From the NCBI GenBank assembly GCA_963850915.1, contig CAWKND010000003.1, positions 226,765 to 290,764 of the forward strand: a stretch of DNA of 64,000 nt. Direction: 5' to 3'. The position numbers and the translations under genes are program-made. Of this stretch, positions 38,159-46,383 are shown piece by piece (the stretch's first letter is position 1; every line of letters begins with the position of its first letter). The stretch comes from CAVTWH01 sp963850915 (GTDB lineage: Bacteria; Actinomycetota; Actinomycetes; Mycobacteriales; Micromonosporaceae). The notes beneath the pieces are model-generated. The model had not been told where the DNA came from. It searched no databases and was given only the letters and a program-made list of their open reading frames with translations.

Positions 38159-40177
38159 GTGTCCGTCCAATCACGTCTACGCCGCATCGTCGGACCGCCC
38201 AGGAAGCGCTCCATCCTGGCTGCGCTGGCCCTGGTCGCCGGCTCGCTGACCGCCGTCGCCGTCACCACCCTGGCCGGCTCCCCGTCGGCGCTCGCCGGGA
38301 CGGTACCGCCGGCCCCAGCGGGCTGGACCACGGTGTTCAGCGACGACTTCGCCGGCGCGGCCGGTTCCGCACCCGCAGCGGCGAACTGGTTCTACGACAT
38401 CGGTACCGGGTACGGCACCGGCGAGAAGGAGCACACCACCAACTCCACCAGCAACGTGTACCTGGACGGCAACGGTCACCTGATCCTCAAAGCGCTCAAC
38501 AGCGGCGGTACCTGGACCTCCGGCCGCATCGAGAGCACCCGCAGCGACTTCCAGGCTCCGCCCGGCGGCAAGCTCGAAATGGTCGCTTCGGTCCAGCAGC
38601 CCAATCCTGCCAACGGTTTGGGGTACTGGCCGGCGTTCTGGGCGCTCGGCTCACCGATGCGGGCGGGCGGCACCTGGCCGGGCTCCGGCGAGCTCGACAT
38701 GATGGAGGACGTCAACGCCCTGAACCAGGCCTCCCAGACGCTGCACGACGGCGCGGGCAGCAGCGGCCACCCGTTGATCGCGTGCCCCGGCGCCGGCTCC
38801 ACCTGCCAAACCGGCTACCACACGTACGCGGCCATCATCGACCGGACCAATACCAGCGCGGAGACTCTCCAGTTCCTGATGGACGGCGTGGTCGAGGTGA
38901 CCATCACCGAGGCATCCGTTGGTACGACCGCCTGGCAGCAGGCCATCGACCACGGGTTCTACATCATCTGGGACCTGGCGATCGGCGGGAACTACCCGGA
39001 CGGCATCCAGGGCTCCACCACCCCGACGGCGGCGACCACCTCCGGCGGCTTCCTCAGTGCCGAGTACGTGGCCGTGTACGAGCAGGGCGGCAACTCCACG
39101 CCGACCGGTACGCCGACTGCGACCGGTACCGTGAAGGGTCTGAACGGGTTGTGCCTGACCAACCAGAACTCGTTGAACACCAAGGGAAACCCGATCGGCG
39201 TCGCTACCTGTGCCAGCAGTACCGGGCAGCAGTGGTCGCCGTACACCGACGGTACGCTGCGGGTACAGGGCGGCTGCCTGGGTGCGGTGAGCGCCGGAAC
39301 CACCAGCGGTACCCTCGTCGACTGGTACCCCTGCAACGCCACCCCGTCGCAGAACTGGGCGCACCAGGCCAACGGCGAATGGGTCAACACCAACTCCGGC
39401 CTGTGCCTCACTGTCCCGGGCGCCGACACCGCCTCCCGCCTGGACATCGAGGCGTGCACCGACTCCGCCCAGCAGCAGTGGACCACGCCCTCCGGTAGCG
39501 GTACCGGCAACACGGTCACCGTCACCAGCCCCGGCAACCAGTCCTCGGTGGTCGGTGCCGCCGTCAACCTGCAGCTCCACGCCAGCGACTCGGCGACGGG
39601 ACAGAGCCTCACCTACAGCGCCACCGGGCTGCCCGCCGGGTTGTCGATCAGCCCCTCGGGTCTGATCTCCGGCGCTGCTACGGCGGCCGGGACGTCGAAT
39701 GTCACGGTGACTGCCAGGGACGGTACCGGCGCCACCGGTACGGCCGCCTTCACGTGGACCGTCACCACCGGCGGTACGGGCGGCTGCGGTACCACCAACA
39801 TCGCGCTGAACAAGCCCGCCACCTCGTCGTCCAACCAGAGTGCGACGTACCCGGCGAGCAAGGCGGTCGACGGCAACACCTCGACCCGGTGGTCCAGTGC
39901 CTTCGCCGACCCGCAGTGGCTGCGGGTCGACCTCGGCTCCACCCAGTCCATCTGCAAGGTCGTCCTGTACTGGCAGAACTCCTACGCCAAGGCGTTCCAA
40001 CTCCAGACCTCCAACGACGGAACGAACTGGACGTCGATCTACTCCACCACCACGAACACCGGGGGTACCCAGACGCTGACCGTCGCCGGCAGTGGCCGGT
40101 ACCTGCGGATGTACGGCACCACACGCGCCACGCAGTACGGGTACTCGCTGTTTGAGCTGCAGGTCTTCGCCAGCTGA
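38159..40177 (+). CDS. Secreted GH16 glycosidase with ricin-type and F5/8-type carbohydrate-binding domains
   Basis: 672 residues. Signal peptide (basic start, hydrophobic ILAALALVAGSLTAVAVTTL, cleaved near ALAG). GH16 catalytic domain at ~50-320 with the ELDMMED version of the ExDxxE motif carrying nucleophile and acid/base Glu, and GYWPAFWALG. Ricin B-lectin/CBM13 at ~325-445 with repeated LCLT...QQW units, an He_PIG/Ig-like linker (SATGLPAGLSISPSG), and F5/8 type C/CBM32 at ~545-672 (NIALNKPATSSS, RWSSAFADPQWLRVDLG). Probably an endo-beta-1,3-glucanase or related hydrolase of fungal or algal glucans. Followed by a strong terminator. Confidence 0.9.
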   Translation: MSVQSRLRRIVGPPRKRSILAALALVAGSLTAVAVTTLAGSPSALAGTVPPAPAGWTTVFSDDFAGAAGSAPAAANWFYDIGTGYGTGEKEHTTNSTSNVYLDGNGHLILKALNSGGTWTSGRIESTRSDFQAPPGGKLEMVASVQQPNPANGLGYWPAFWALGSPMRAGGTWPGSGELDMMEDVNALNQASQTLHDGAGSSGHPLIACPGAGSTCQTGYHTYAAIIDRTNTSAETLQFLMDGVVEVTITEASVGTTAWQQAIDHGFYIIWDLAIGGNYPDGIQGSTTPTAATTSGGFLSAEYVAVYEQGGNSTPTGTPTATGTVKGLNGLCLTNQNSLNTKGNPIGVATCASSTGQQWSPYTDGTLRVQGGCLGAVSAGTTSGTLVDWYPCNATPSQNWAHQANGEWVNTNSGLCLTVPGADTASRLDIEACTDSAQQQWTTPSGSGTGNTVTVTSPGNQSSVVGAAVNLQLHASDSATGQSLTYSATGLPAGLSISPSGLISGAATAAGTSNVTVTARDGTGATGTAAFTWTVTTGGTGGCGTTNIALNKPATSSSNQSATYPASKAVDGNTSTRWSSAFADPQWLRVDLGSTQSICKVVLYWQNSYAKAFQLQTSNDGTNWTSIYSTTTNTGGTQTLTVAGSGRYLRMYGTTRATQYGYSLFELQVFAS

Positions 40178-40184
40178 CCGGCAT

Positions 40185-40215
40185 GAGGGGCCGCGGACCC
40201 GGTCTGCGGCCCCTC
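40185..40215 (+). terminator. Rho-independent-like terminator of the GH16 gene
   Basis: gaggggccgc and gcggcccctc form a 10-bp stem with an 11-base loop, eight bases after the stop codon. Confidence 0.7.
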
Positions 40216-40284
40216 GACCCGTCCCGCGCCGGGCGTGGCGAACTCACGCATGACGGTTCCCGGATCCGGGGCCAACCGGGACAG

Positions 40285-40734
40285 ATGGTGGCTAACATCG
40301 CCGAGGTGAAGCACGCATCGCTCACCGGTACCCGCAGAGGCTTGGCTCTACTGGTTGCGGCGGCCGCGGCGGCGGCGCTCGTCGCCTGCGGCAGCAGCGG
40401 GAACTCCGGGTCGGGCGGGGGCGGCGGGAACCCCGCGCCGGCCACGACCGTGACCGGGACCGCGGTGGCCACCACCGAGACCGAGTACTCGATCACCCTG
40501 TCGCAGTCGACCTTTATGCCCGGCACCTACACGTTCATGATCAAGAACACCGGGACGATGGCCCACAACCTGAACGTCAAGGGACCGGGGATCTCCGGCA
40601 CGGTCTCCCCGACGGTCCAGCCGGGTGGTACCGGTCAGCTCACGGTGAACCTGCAGCAGGGCTCGTACGAGCTGTGGTGCTCGATCGACAGCCACAAGGC
40701 CGAGGGCATGGACAAGACGATCCAGGTCGGCTGA
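40285..40734 (+). CDS. Cupredoxin-like lipoprotein
   Basis: About 149 residues. Signal with lipobox LVAC and a Gly/Ser-rich linker (SGNSGSGGGGGNP), then a plastocyanin-like beta domain. Type 1 copper ligands are visible: His in MAHNLNV, then Cys, His and Met in WCSIDSHKAEGM. It probably carries electrons at the outer face of the membrane. ATG 40285 is used; GTG 40306 is an alternative beginning directly at the signal (VKHASLTGTRR). Confidence 0.82.
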   Translation: MVANIAEVKHASLTGTRRGLALLVAAAAAAALVACGSSGNSGSGGGGGNPAPATTVTGTAVATTETEYSITLSQSTFMPGTYTFMIKNTGTMAHNLNVKGPGISGTVSPTVQPGGTGQLTVNLQQGSYELWCSIDSHKAEGMDKTIQVG

Positions 40735-40809
40735 GCGGCCGCCGACATCTCGATCGGCCCAGAGGCTGGCGTCCAGCGCAGATCCGTCAGGAGCGCCAGA
40801 GCAGATCCG

Positions 40810-41379
40810 TCAGGAGCGCGGGCGCAGGCCGTCGAGCAGCAGGTCGAGGATGCGGCGGGCCTGGTCGCGCTGGGCCGGTTCGCCGGCTGCGAGCGAGACG
40901 CCGCTGAGGCTGGCCAGTACGTCCGCCGGCTCGACGTCCGAGCGGATCGTCCCGGCGCTCGCACCCGCACCGAGCAGCGTGGTGAGGGCTCCGAGCAGGC
41001 GGGCTCGGCTCTGCTCGTACGGGTTGCCACCCGACGCGATGACCGCGCGCAGTGCATCTGACATGCCCCGCTTCGTGGTCATGTACTCGACGAAGTGCTC
41101 CATCCACTCGCGCAGCGCGAGCGCCGGCGGTTGGGTGGCGAGCAGGTCGGTCACGCCGTCGCAGAGCTTGCCGAGTTCGCTGCGGTACGCGGCTTCCACC
41201 AGGGCTTCGCGGGTGGGGAAGTGGCGGTAGAGCGTACCGATGCCGACGCCGGCCTGCTTGGCGATCTGCTCCAGCGGCACGTCCGGGCCGTCGTGTGAGT
41301 ACGCCTGGACAGCCACTTCCAGCAGCCGGTCGCGGTTGCGCTGGGCATCCGCGCGCAGCGGTCGGGCGGCGGTCGGCAC
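40810..41379 (-). CDS. TetR family repressor
   Basis: 189 residues. N-terminal HTH: RNRDRLLEVAVQAYS, VPLEQIAKQAGVGIGTLYRHFPTREAL (shown in part), then a helical ligand-binding domain. Divergent from the SDR gene with ~143 bp between, so it likely represses that gene and itself in response to an unknown small molecule. Confidence 0.88.
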   Translation of the reverse strand: MPTAARPLRADAQRNRDRLLEVAVQAYSHDGPDVPLEQIAKQAGVGIGTLYRHFPTREALVEAAYRSELGKLCDGVTDLLATQPPALALREWMEHFVEYMTTKRGMSDALRAVIASGGNPYEQSRARLLGALTTLLGAGASAGTIRSDVEPADVLASLSGVSLAAGEPAQRDQARRILDLLLDGLRPRS

Positions 41380-41522
41380 GGCTCCTCCAGACGGGGTGAC
41401 GAGGGTTACAGCGATTCACCGGCTAACCGGAGGTGGCTCCGCTTAGGCTCATAGACAAGAACGGAGGGGCCTCCGAATCTTCAGGGTACCCCCGCAGCTC
41501 ACCAACCGGAACGGACAAGATC

Positions 41523-42467
41523 ATGTCTGGTACCCCCATCCGTACGCCGTTCACCGCCCAGTCCACCGCCGCCGAAGTCGTCGCGGGTACCGACCTCACC
41601 GGCAAGCGGGTGATCGTGACCGGCGGCGCCTCGGGCATCGGCATCGAAACAGCACGCGCCCTGGCCGGCGCCGGCGCTGAGGTGACCCTGGCGGTACGCA
41701 ACGCCGAAGCCGGCGAAGCCACTCTGGCGGACATCGTCGGTACCACCGGAAACAAGCAGCTGCACGTGGCCCGGCTGGACCTGGCCGACCAGTCGTCGGT
41801 ACGCGCGTTCGTCGAGGCATGGGAGGGGCCGCTGGACATCCTGGTCAACAACGCCGGCGTGATGGCATCGCCCTTGATGCGTACCCCCGAGGGTTGGGAA
41901 ATGCAGTTCGCCACCAACCACCTCGGCCACTTCGCGCTCGCCACCGGGCTGCATGACGCGCTCGCCGCCGCCGGCGGCGCCCGGATCGTCTCGGTCAGCT
42001 CGAGCGCCCACCTGCGCTCGCCCGTCGTCTTCGAGGACATCCACTTCGCGGCGCGGGAGTACCAGCCCTGGGCGGCGTACGGCCAGTCGAAGACGGCCAA
42101 CGTGCTCTTCGCCGTGGAGGCGTCCCGGCGCTGGGCCGGCGACGGCATCCTGGCCAACTCGTTGATGCCCGGCGGGATCCGGACCAACCTGCAGCGCTAC
42201 GTCACCGAGGAGGAGCTGGCCACGCTGCGCGCGGCGGCCGGTGGCAGCCCCGCGCCGCAGTGGAAGACACCCGAACAGGGCGCCGCGACGTCGGTACTCG
42301 TGGCCACGTCACCGCTCCTGGACGGCGTGGGCGGGCGGTACTTCGAGGACTGCAACGAGGCCGGCTTGAACCAGCCGGGTACCCGCAACGGGGTGGCCAG
42401 GTACGCCCTCGATCCCGAGGCGGCACAACAGTTGTGGGACGTCTCGCTGGCCACCCTCGACAGGTAG
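41523..42467 (+). CDS. Short-chain dehydrogenase/reductase
   Basis: 314 residues from ATG 41523. Cofactor motif TGGASGIG, NNAGV, catalytic Ser in SVSSSAH and Tyr-x3-Lys in YGQSK. The length and the HLGHF, MPGGIRTNL segments fit the retinol/WW-domain oxidoreductase-like classical SDR branch that uses NADP(H). Divergent from the TetR gene, its probable regulator. Confidence 0.88.
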   Translation: MSGTPIRTPFTAQSTAAEVVAGTDLTGKRVIVTGGASGIGIETARALAGAGAEVTLAVRNAEAGEATLADIVGTTGNKQLHVARLDLADQSSVRAFVEAWEGPLDILVNNAGVMASPLMRTPEGWEMQFATNHLGHFALATGLHDALAAAGGARIVSVSSSAHLRSPVVFEDIHFAAREYQPWAAYGQSKTANVLFAVEASRRWAGDGILANSLMPGGIRTNLQRYVTEEELATLRAAAGGSPAPQWKTPEQGAATSVLVATSPLLDGVGGRYFEDCNEAGLNQPGTRNGVARYALDPEAAQQLWDVSLATLDR

Positions 42468-42550
42468 CCCCGGATCCGGCCCGGCCGGCGATGACTTTTG
42501 CGGCCGGCCGCGGTCAAATCGTTGGGAGATAGCGGACCAGAGGAGGCGGC

Positions 42551-43102
42551 GTGAGCGCGGTTGTGGTCGGGATGACGGTGTCGCTGGACGGGTACGTGCA
42601 GGACGCCGACGGCAAGGTCGGGCAGCTCTACCCCGACCTGGCGCAACTTGGCGGCTACCTGGCGCCCTCGATCGCGCGTACCGGCGCGGTACTGATGGGG
42701 CGGCGCACCTGGGAGATGGGTGACCCGGACGGGTACGTGAAGAACTACGAGTACCAGGTACCCATCTTCGTGGTCACGCACCGCCCGCCTACCCGGGAAC
42801 CCAAGCAGGACAACAACTTGACCTTCACCTTCATCACCGATGGCGTCGGGTCCGCTGTCTCCCGGGCAAAGGCGGCTGCCGGCCCGGAGAAGGCGGTGAC
42901 CGTGGTCGGTGGGCCACAACTCATCCGCCAGCTGTTCGTAGCCGGACTGGTCGACGAGCTTCAGCTGGACGTGGTGCCGGTCTTCCTCGGCGGCGGGCTG
43001 CGCCTCTTCGACGCACCGGAGTTGGCCGGGGTACGCCTGCGCAAGCTGGACGTCCTGCCGTCCGAGGTACGCACCGGCCTACGGTTTCAGGTCGAGCGCT
43101 GA
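42551..43102 (+). CDS. Dihydrofolate reductase-like (RibD C-terminal) protein
   Basis: 183 residues from GTG 42551 with GAGGAGG upstream. MTVSLDGYVQDADG, VLMGRRTWEMGDPDGY and VTVVGGPQLIRQLFVAGLVD, VVPVFLGGGLRLF are hallmarks of the RibD-C/YyaP family. These are NADPH-dependent reductases of unknown substrate. Confidence 0.85.
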   Translation: MSAVVVGMTVSLDGYVQDADGKVGQLYPDLAQLGGYLAPSIARTGAVLMGRRTWEMGDPDGYVKNYEYQVPIFVVTHRPPTREPKQDNNLTFTFITDGVGSAVSRAKAAAGPEKAVTVVGGPQLIRQLFVAGLVDELQLDVVPVFLGGGLRLFDAPELAGVRLRKLDVLPSEVRTGLRFQVER

Positions 43103-43117
43103 GCCCGCGCCGCGGCG

Positions 43118-43315
43118 TCAGACGGGAGCGTCGGGGGCCGGATGGTGGTGCCGATGCAGATGCGGGTGGGCCATCGCGGAGCAGGCCTCCGCCATCCCGT
43201 CGATCGTCGCGGCGATCCAGTCGAAGTTGGGTACCGCGATCCGCTCCGCCTCCTGGTGCAGCGTCTCGCGCCGGTGGAATGCGCTCGCCCCGACCGGCGG
43301 CTCCTGGACTGTCAT
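43118..43315 (-). CDS. Small His-rich protein
   Basis: 65 residues from ATG 43315 with GAGGAGG nine bases upstream. It starts TVQEPPVGASAFHRRETLHQ and ends in a histidine cluster, HPHLHRHHHPAPDAPV, which could bind Ni, Co or Zn. No family recognised. The ribosome site makes a real gene likely. Confidence 0.55.
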   Translation of the reverse strand: MTVQEPPVGASAFHRRETLHQEAERIAVPNFDWIAATIDGMAEACSAMAHPHLHRHHHPAPDAPV

Positions 43316-43394
43316 CGGCACTCGCCTCCTCGTCCCTTTTGCAACGCTACTCCGCACGCCGCTGACCTGGGCTTCTGTTGCTCCCGCCAATAGT

Positions 43395-43600
43395 GGCAAC
43401 CGGCTGCTCCGGCCAGCAGTGGCAACCGGCTGGCACTGGCGATCGGCTGGCTGTGGCAACCGGCTGGGAGTGGCAACGGCCCGAGGCCCCGAGCCGGCGG
43501 CTCCGGCTCGGGTGGGCTCCGGCTCCGGTGGGCTCCGGCTCGGTGGGCTCCGGCTCCGGTGGGCTCCGGCTCCGGTGGGCTCCGGCTCCGGTGGCGGCGG
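43395..43600. repeat. Two short tandem/interspersed repeat arrays
   Basis: At 43395-43465, four imperfect copies of agtggcaaccggctg. At 43508-43597, five copies of ggtgggctccggctc(c). Both lie in the non-coding leader upstream of the acyl-CoA dehydrogenase gene. Open frames through them are low-complexity artefacts. Confidence 0.7.
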
Positions 43601-43662
43601 CGCGGCCACCGGGCCGGGCGGCCCGATAGGTTGGGGCGGGGGCGCCGACCGGAGGGGGAGCC

Positions 43663-44661
43663 ATGGACGCGGCCGCGATGCGGGGCCGGGCGGTCGAGAT
43701 CGCCGAGGATGTCCTCTTCCCGGCCGCGCTGGAGGTCGACCGGTCCGACCGGATCCCGCCCGGCCACCTGGATCTGCTTGCGGCGGAAGGGTTCTACGGC
43801 GTCGCCGCGCCGGTCGAGGCGGGCGGCCTCGGACTCGACGACTTCGCCAGCGCGGCCGCGATCGTCGAGGCGTTCGCCGGTGGCTGCCTGGCCACCGCGT
43901 TCGTCTACGTCCAGCATCACGGGCCGGTCATCGCCGCCGCCACCAGCCGCGAGCCGGGCATCGCCGAACGCTTCCTGGCGCCACTCGCGCGGGGTACCCG
44001 GCGGGGCGGGATCGCGCTGTCCGGACTGCGTGGTGGGCCGGGTGCGCTGCGGATCGAGCCGGTGGCTGGCGGGTACCGGCTGGACGGCGAGACCCCCTGG
44101 GTCACCGGGTGGGGGCTGATCGACACGGTGCAGGTGGCGGCGCGCGGCGCGGACAACATCATCCGGTACCTGCTGGCCGACGCCGTACCCGCGCCGACCC
44201 TGGAGCCGACCCCGCTCGACCTGGTGGCCGTGACCGCCAGCCGTACCGTCAACCTGCGCTTCACCGGCCACGTGATCCCGGCCGACCGGCTGACCAGCTC
44301 CATCGACTACGACGAGTGGAGAGCGGCTGACGCGGGCGGCTCCGTACTCAACGGCTTCCTCGCCACCGGGGTGGCGGCCCGGTGCTGTGCGCTGCTCGGC
44401 CCGAGCCCGCTCGACGACGAACTCGAGGCGTGCCGGACCGCACTGCTCCGCGCCGACTCAGCCACCGCGCCGGCGGCCCGGGCGCACGCCTCGGAGCTGG
44501 CGCTGCGGGCGGCAACTCTGCTGCTGGTCACCACGGGTGCCCGCGCGGTGCTGCGCGACCAGCATGCCCAGCGGCTGCTCCGGGAAGCCGCGTTCCTCCA
44601 GGTGTTCGGTACCCGCCCGGCGATCAAATCGGCGCTGCTCGCCCGGTACGGCGGCGGGTAG
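43663..44661 (+). CDS. Acyl-CoA dehydrogenase-like flavoprotein
   Basis: 332 residues, shorter than the usual ~380. ATG 43663 follows GGAGGGGGAG. N-terminal helical domain (PPGHLDLLAAEGFYGVAAP), beta domain (GGIALSGLRGG, GETPWVTGWG) and a shortened C-terminal four-helix region (GVAARCCALLG, LRDQHAQRLLREAAFLQVFG). The usual catalytic Glu could not be assigned, so it may be a divergent desaturase or an acyl-carrier oxidoreductase. Confidence 0.75.
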   Translation: MDAAAMRGRAVEIAEDVLFPAALEVDRSDRIPPGHLDLLAAEGFYGVAAPVEAGGLGLDDFASAAAIVEAFAGGCLATAFVYVQHHGPVIAAATSREPGIAERFLAPLARGTRRGGIALSGLRGGPGALRIEPVAGGYRLDGETPWVTGWGLIDTVQVAARGADNIIRYLLADAVPAPTLEPTPLDLVAVTASRTVNLRFTGHVIPADRLTSSIDYDEWRAADAGGSVLNGFLATGVAARCCALLGPSPLDDELEACRTALLRADSATAPAARAHASELALRAATLLLVTTGARAVLRDQHAQRLLREAAFLQVFGTRPAIKSALLARYGGG

Positions 44662-44699
44662 CGCCTTCAGCCAGCGCCCGGCCAACGGCCCGTAGTCAA

Positions 44700-44728
44700 T
44701 TGACAAAAAGAATTTGTGCGTACAGGAT
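44700..44728 (+). promoter_or_regulatory. Sigma-70-type promoter giving a leaderless transcript
   Basis: TTGACA at 44700-44705 and CAGGAT at 44723-44728 with a 17-bp spacer. The predicted start point, about 44735-44738, coincides with GTG 44736/ATG 44739, and no Shine-Dalgarno is present, so a leaderless mRNA is likely. Confidence 0.6.
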
Positions 44729-44738
44729 GCTTTTTGTG

Positions 44739-45494
44739 ATGAGGGACCTCCTGTACCTGGAGCGGGTCGAGCAGGCCGAGACGCTGCTCAAACCGCAGCG
44801 CATCGAGGTACTACGGCAGCTGGCCGAGCCGCGCTCGTGCACCGAGGTCGCGGCCCGACTGGACCAGACCCAGCAGCGCGTCTACTACCACGTCAAGCGG
44901 CTCGTCGAGCACGGCATCGTCACGCAGGTCGCCGAGCGTCGGGTGCGCGGCATCAACGAGGGCGTCTACCAGGCCACCGCGCGTGCGTACTGGCTGTCCC
45001 CCCGGCTCGTCGGCCGGATCGGCGGACGCCAGCAACGCGACGAGGCCAGCCTCGGCTACCTCCTCGACCTCATGGAGGAGGTCCAGTCCGACGTCGCCGC
45101 CCTGCACACCCAAGCCGCCCGCCGAGCAGCCCGGTACCGCGAAGCGGCCCAGCATGCTGACACACCCGACCGGCAGCCGCCGCGCCGAGCTGTCGGGCGC
45201 CGCGCCGGCGAGCCGTCCACTGACGAGCCGTCCACTGACGAGCCGTCCGCTTACGAGCCGTCCGCTGACGAGCCGGAGCTGCCGTCTCTCGGCGTCTCCG
45301 GCGAGATCCGGGTGCGGCCGGAGCGGCGCCCCGAGTTCATGGCCGACCTGAAGACCGCCCTGCAGGACCTTTTCACCAAGTACGGCGGCGCCGACGGGGA
45401 CGCGTTCAAACTCGCCGTCGCCTGTTACCCCGACCGCCCCCACGACCGCTCGCCCGACGAAGACGACAGAAGTCGACAAGGAGAAGACCGATGA
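44739..45494 (+). CDS. ArsR-like winged-helix regulator
   Basis: ~251 residues. HTH: LLKPQRIEVLRQLAEP, CTEVAARLDQTQQRVYYHVK then RLVEHGIV. The mid-region (LGYLLDLMEEVQSDVAAL) is typical of ArsR/HTH-20 regulators paired with SRPBCC proteins. An acidic repeat (EPSTDEPSTDEPSAYEPSAD) links to a C-terminal SRPBCC-partner motif (LPSLGVSGEIRV). ATGA at 45491 couples it to the next gene. In-frame ATG 44727 is an alternative start. Confidence 0.8.
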   Translation: MRDLLYLERVEQAETLLKPQRIEVLRQLAEPRSCTEVAARLDQTQQRVYYHVKRLVEHGIVTQVAERRVRGINEGVYQATARAYWLSPRLVGRIGGRQQRDEASLGYLLDLMEEVQSDVAALHTQAARRAARYREAAQHADTPDRQPPRRAVGRRAGEPSTDEPSTDEPSAYEPSADEPELPSLGVSGEIRVRPERRPEFMADLKTALQDLFTKYGGADGDAFKLAVACYPDRPHDRSPDEDDRSRQGEDR

Positions 45495-46383
45495 CCACGT
45501 TGAAGAAGCGCATCCGGATCGCCGCTCCGCTGCCCGCGGTACACCGTGCTCTCACCGACCCGGCGGCGTTGCAGGTCTGGCTCGCCGAACACGCCGCAGG
45601 TCGAGCTGCCCGACCGGTACGAGTTCTGGGGTCGCTTCACCCCGGACGGCGAAGCGCCGCACCAGCGCCTGCTGCACGCCGACGACAGCTCGCTGCGCTT
45701 CGAGTGGGAGCTCGACGGCGTCGCCACCACCGTCGACATTGGACTGACCGCCGAGTCAGGACCGGGCGGGGACAGCGGATCGACCCTGGTGACAGCTCAC
45801 CCAGACCGAGGTACCCGGCTGGCCCGAGACTCTGACGGAGCCCGGCGACCGCAGTCTGATGCACACCTACTGGGCGCTGGCCCTGGCCAACCTGTGCGAC
45901 TACGCCGAGGGGCGGGAGCTCCTCGTGCGGTGCGACTTCACCAGCGCGGTGCTGCGCGCCGAAGTGCTGATCGACGCCGATCGCCTGGCGGTCTACGAGT
46001 CGCTGACCGAGCCGGAGCAGTTCGCCCGGTGGGCCGGCGTGAAGGTCGACGCCGAGCTGTACCCGGGCGGCCGCTGGGCGATGGGCGGCTTCGAGGCGAA
46101 CAGCTACCCAGCGCACATCATCGACATCCAACCGGGCCATTCGATGTCGATCGACTGGGGCGAGATGGTCCAGTCCTGGGAACTCGCCGACTCCGCGGGG
46201 CAGACCCGGCTGACCTTCGTCCACAGTGGATTCGACGAGACCCAGCCGCCGTACGACGGGTGGCTGGGTGCGCTCGCCGGCCTGGTGGAACTGCGCCGCT
46301 ACCACGAGATGAAGGACTGGCGCATGGCGTGGGTCGAGGTACAGCTCGACGGGATCCCGGACGGATTCCTCACCATCGACTAG
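45491..46383 (+). pseudogene. Double SRPBCC (AHSA1-like) protein, two frame breaks
   Basis: Starts MTTLKKRIRIAAPLPAVHRA and LTDPAALQVWLAEH; then, one base shifted at ~45597, VELPDRYEFWGRFTPDG and LRFEWELDGVATTVDIGL; shifted again at ~45795, LTQTEVPGWPETLTEPG, LMHTYWALALANLCDY. An unbroken second START-like domain follows (VLIDADRLAVYESLTEPEQF, YPGGRWAMGGFEAN, MSIDWGEMVQSWEL). AHSA1/SRPBCC folds bind hydrophobic ligands. Coupled to the ArsR-like gene in the usual regulator/effector pair. The two single-base repairs restore a ~297-residue tandem protein. Confidence 0.72.

Noticed and set aside
43395..43600. Possible CRISPR array
   Set aside because: Repeats are contiguous or degenerate with no unique spacers of constant length and no cas genes nearby.
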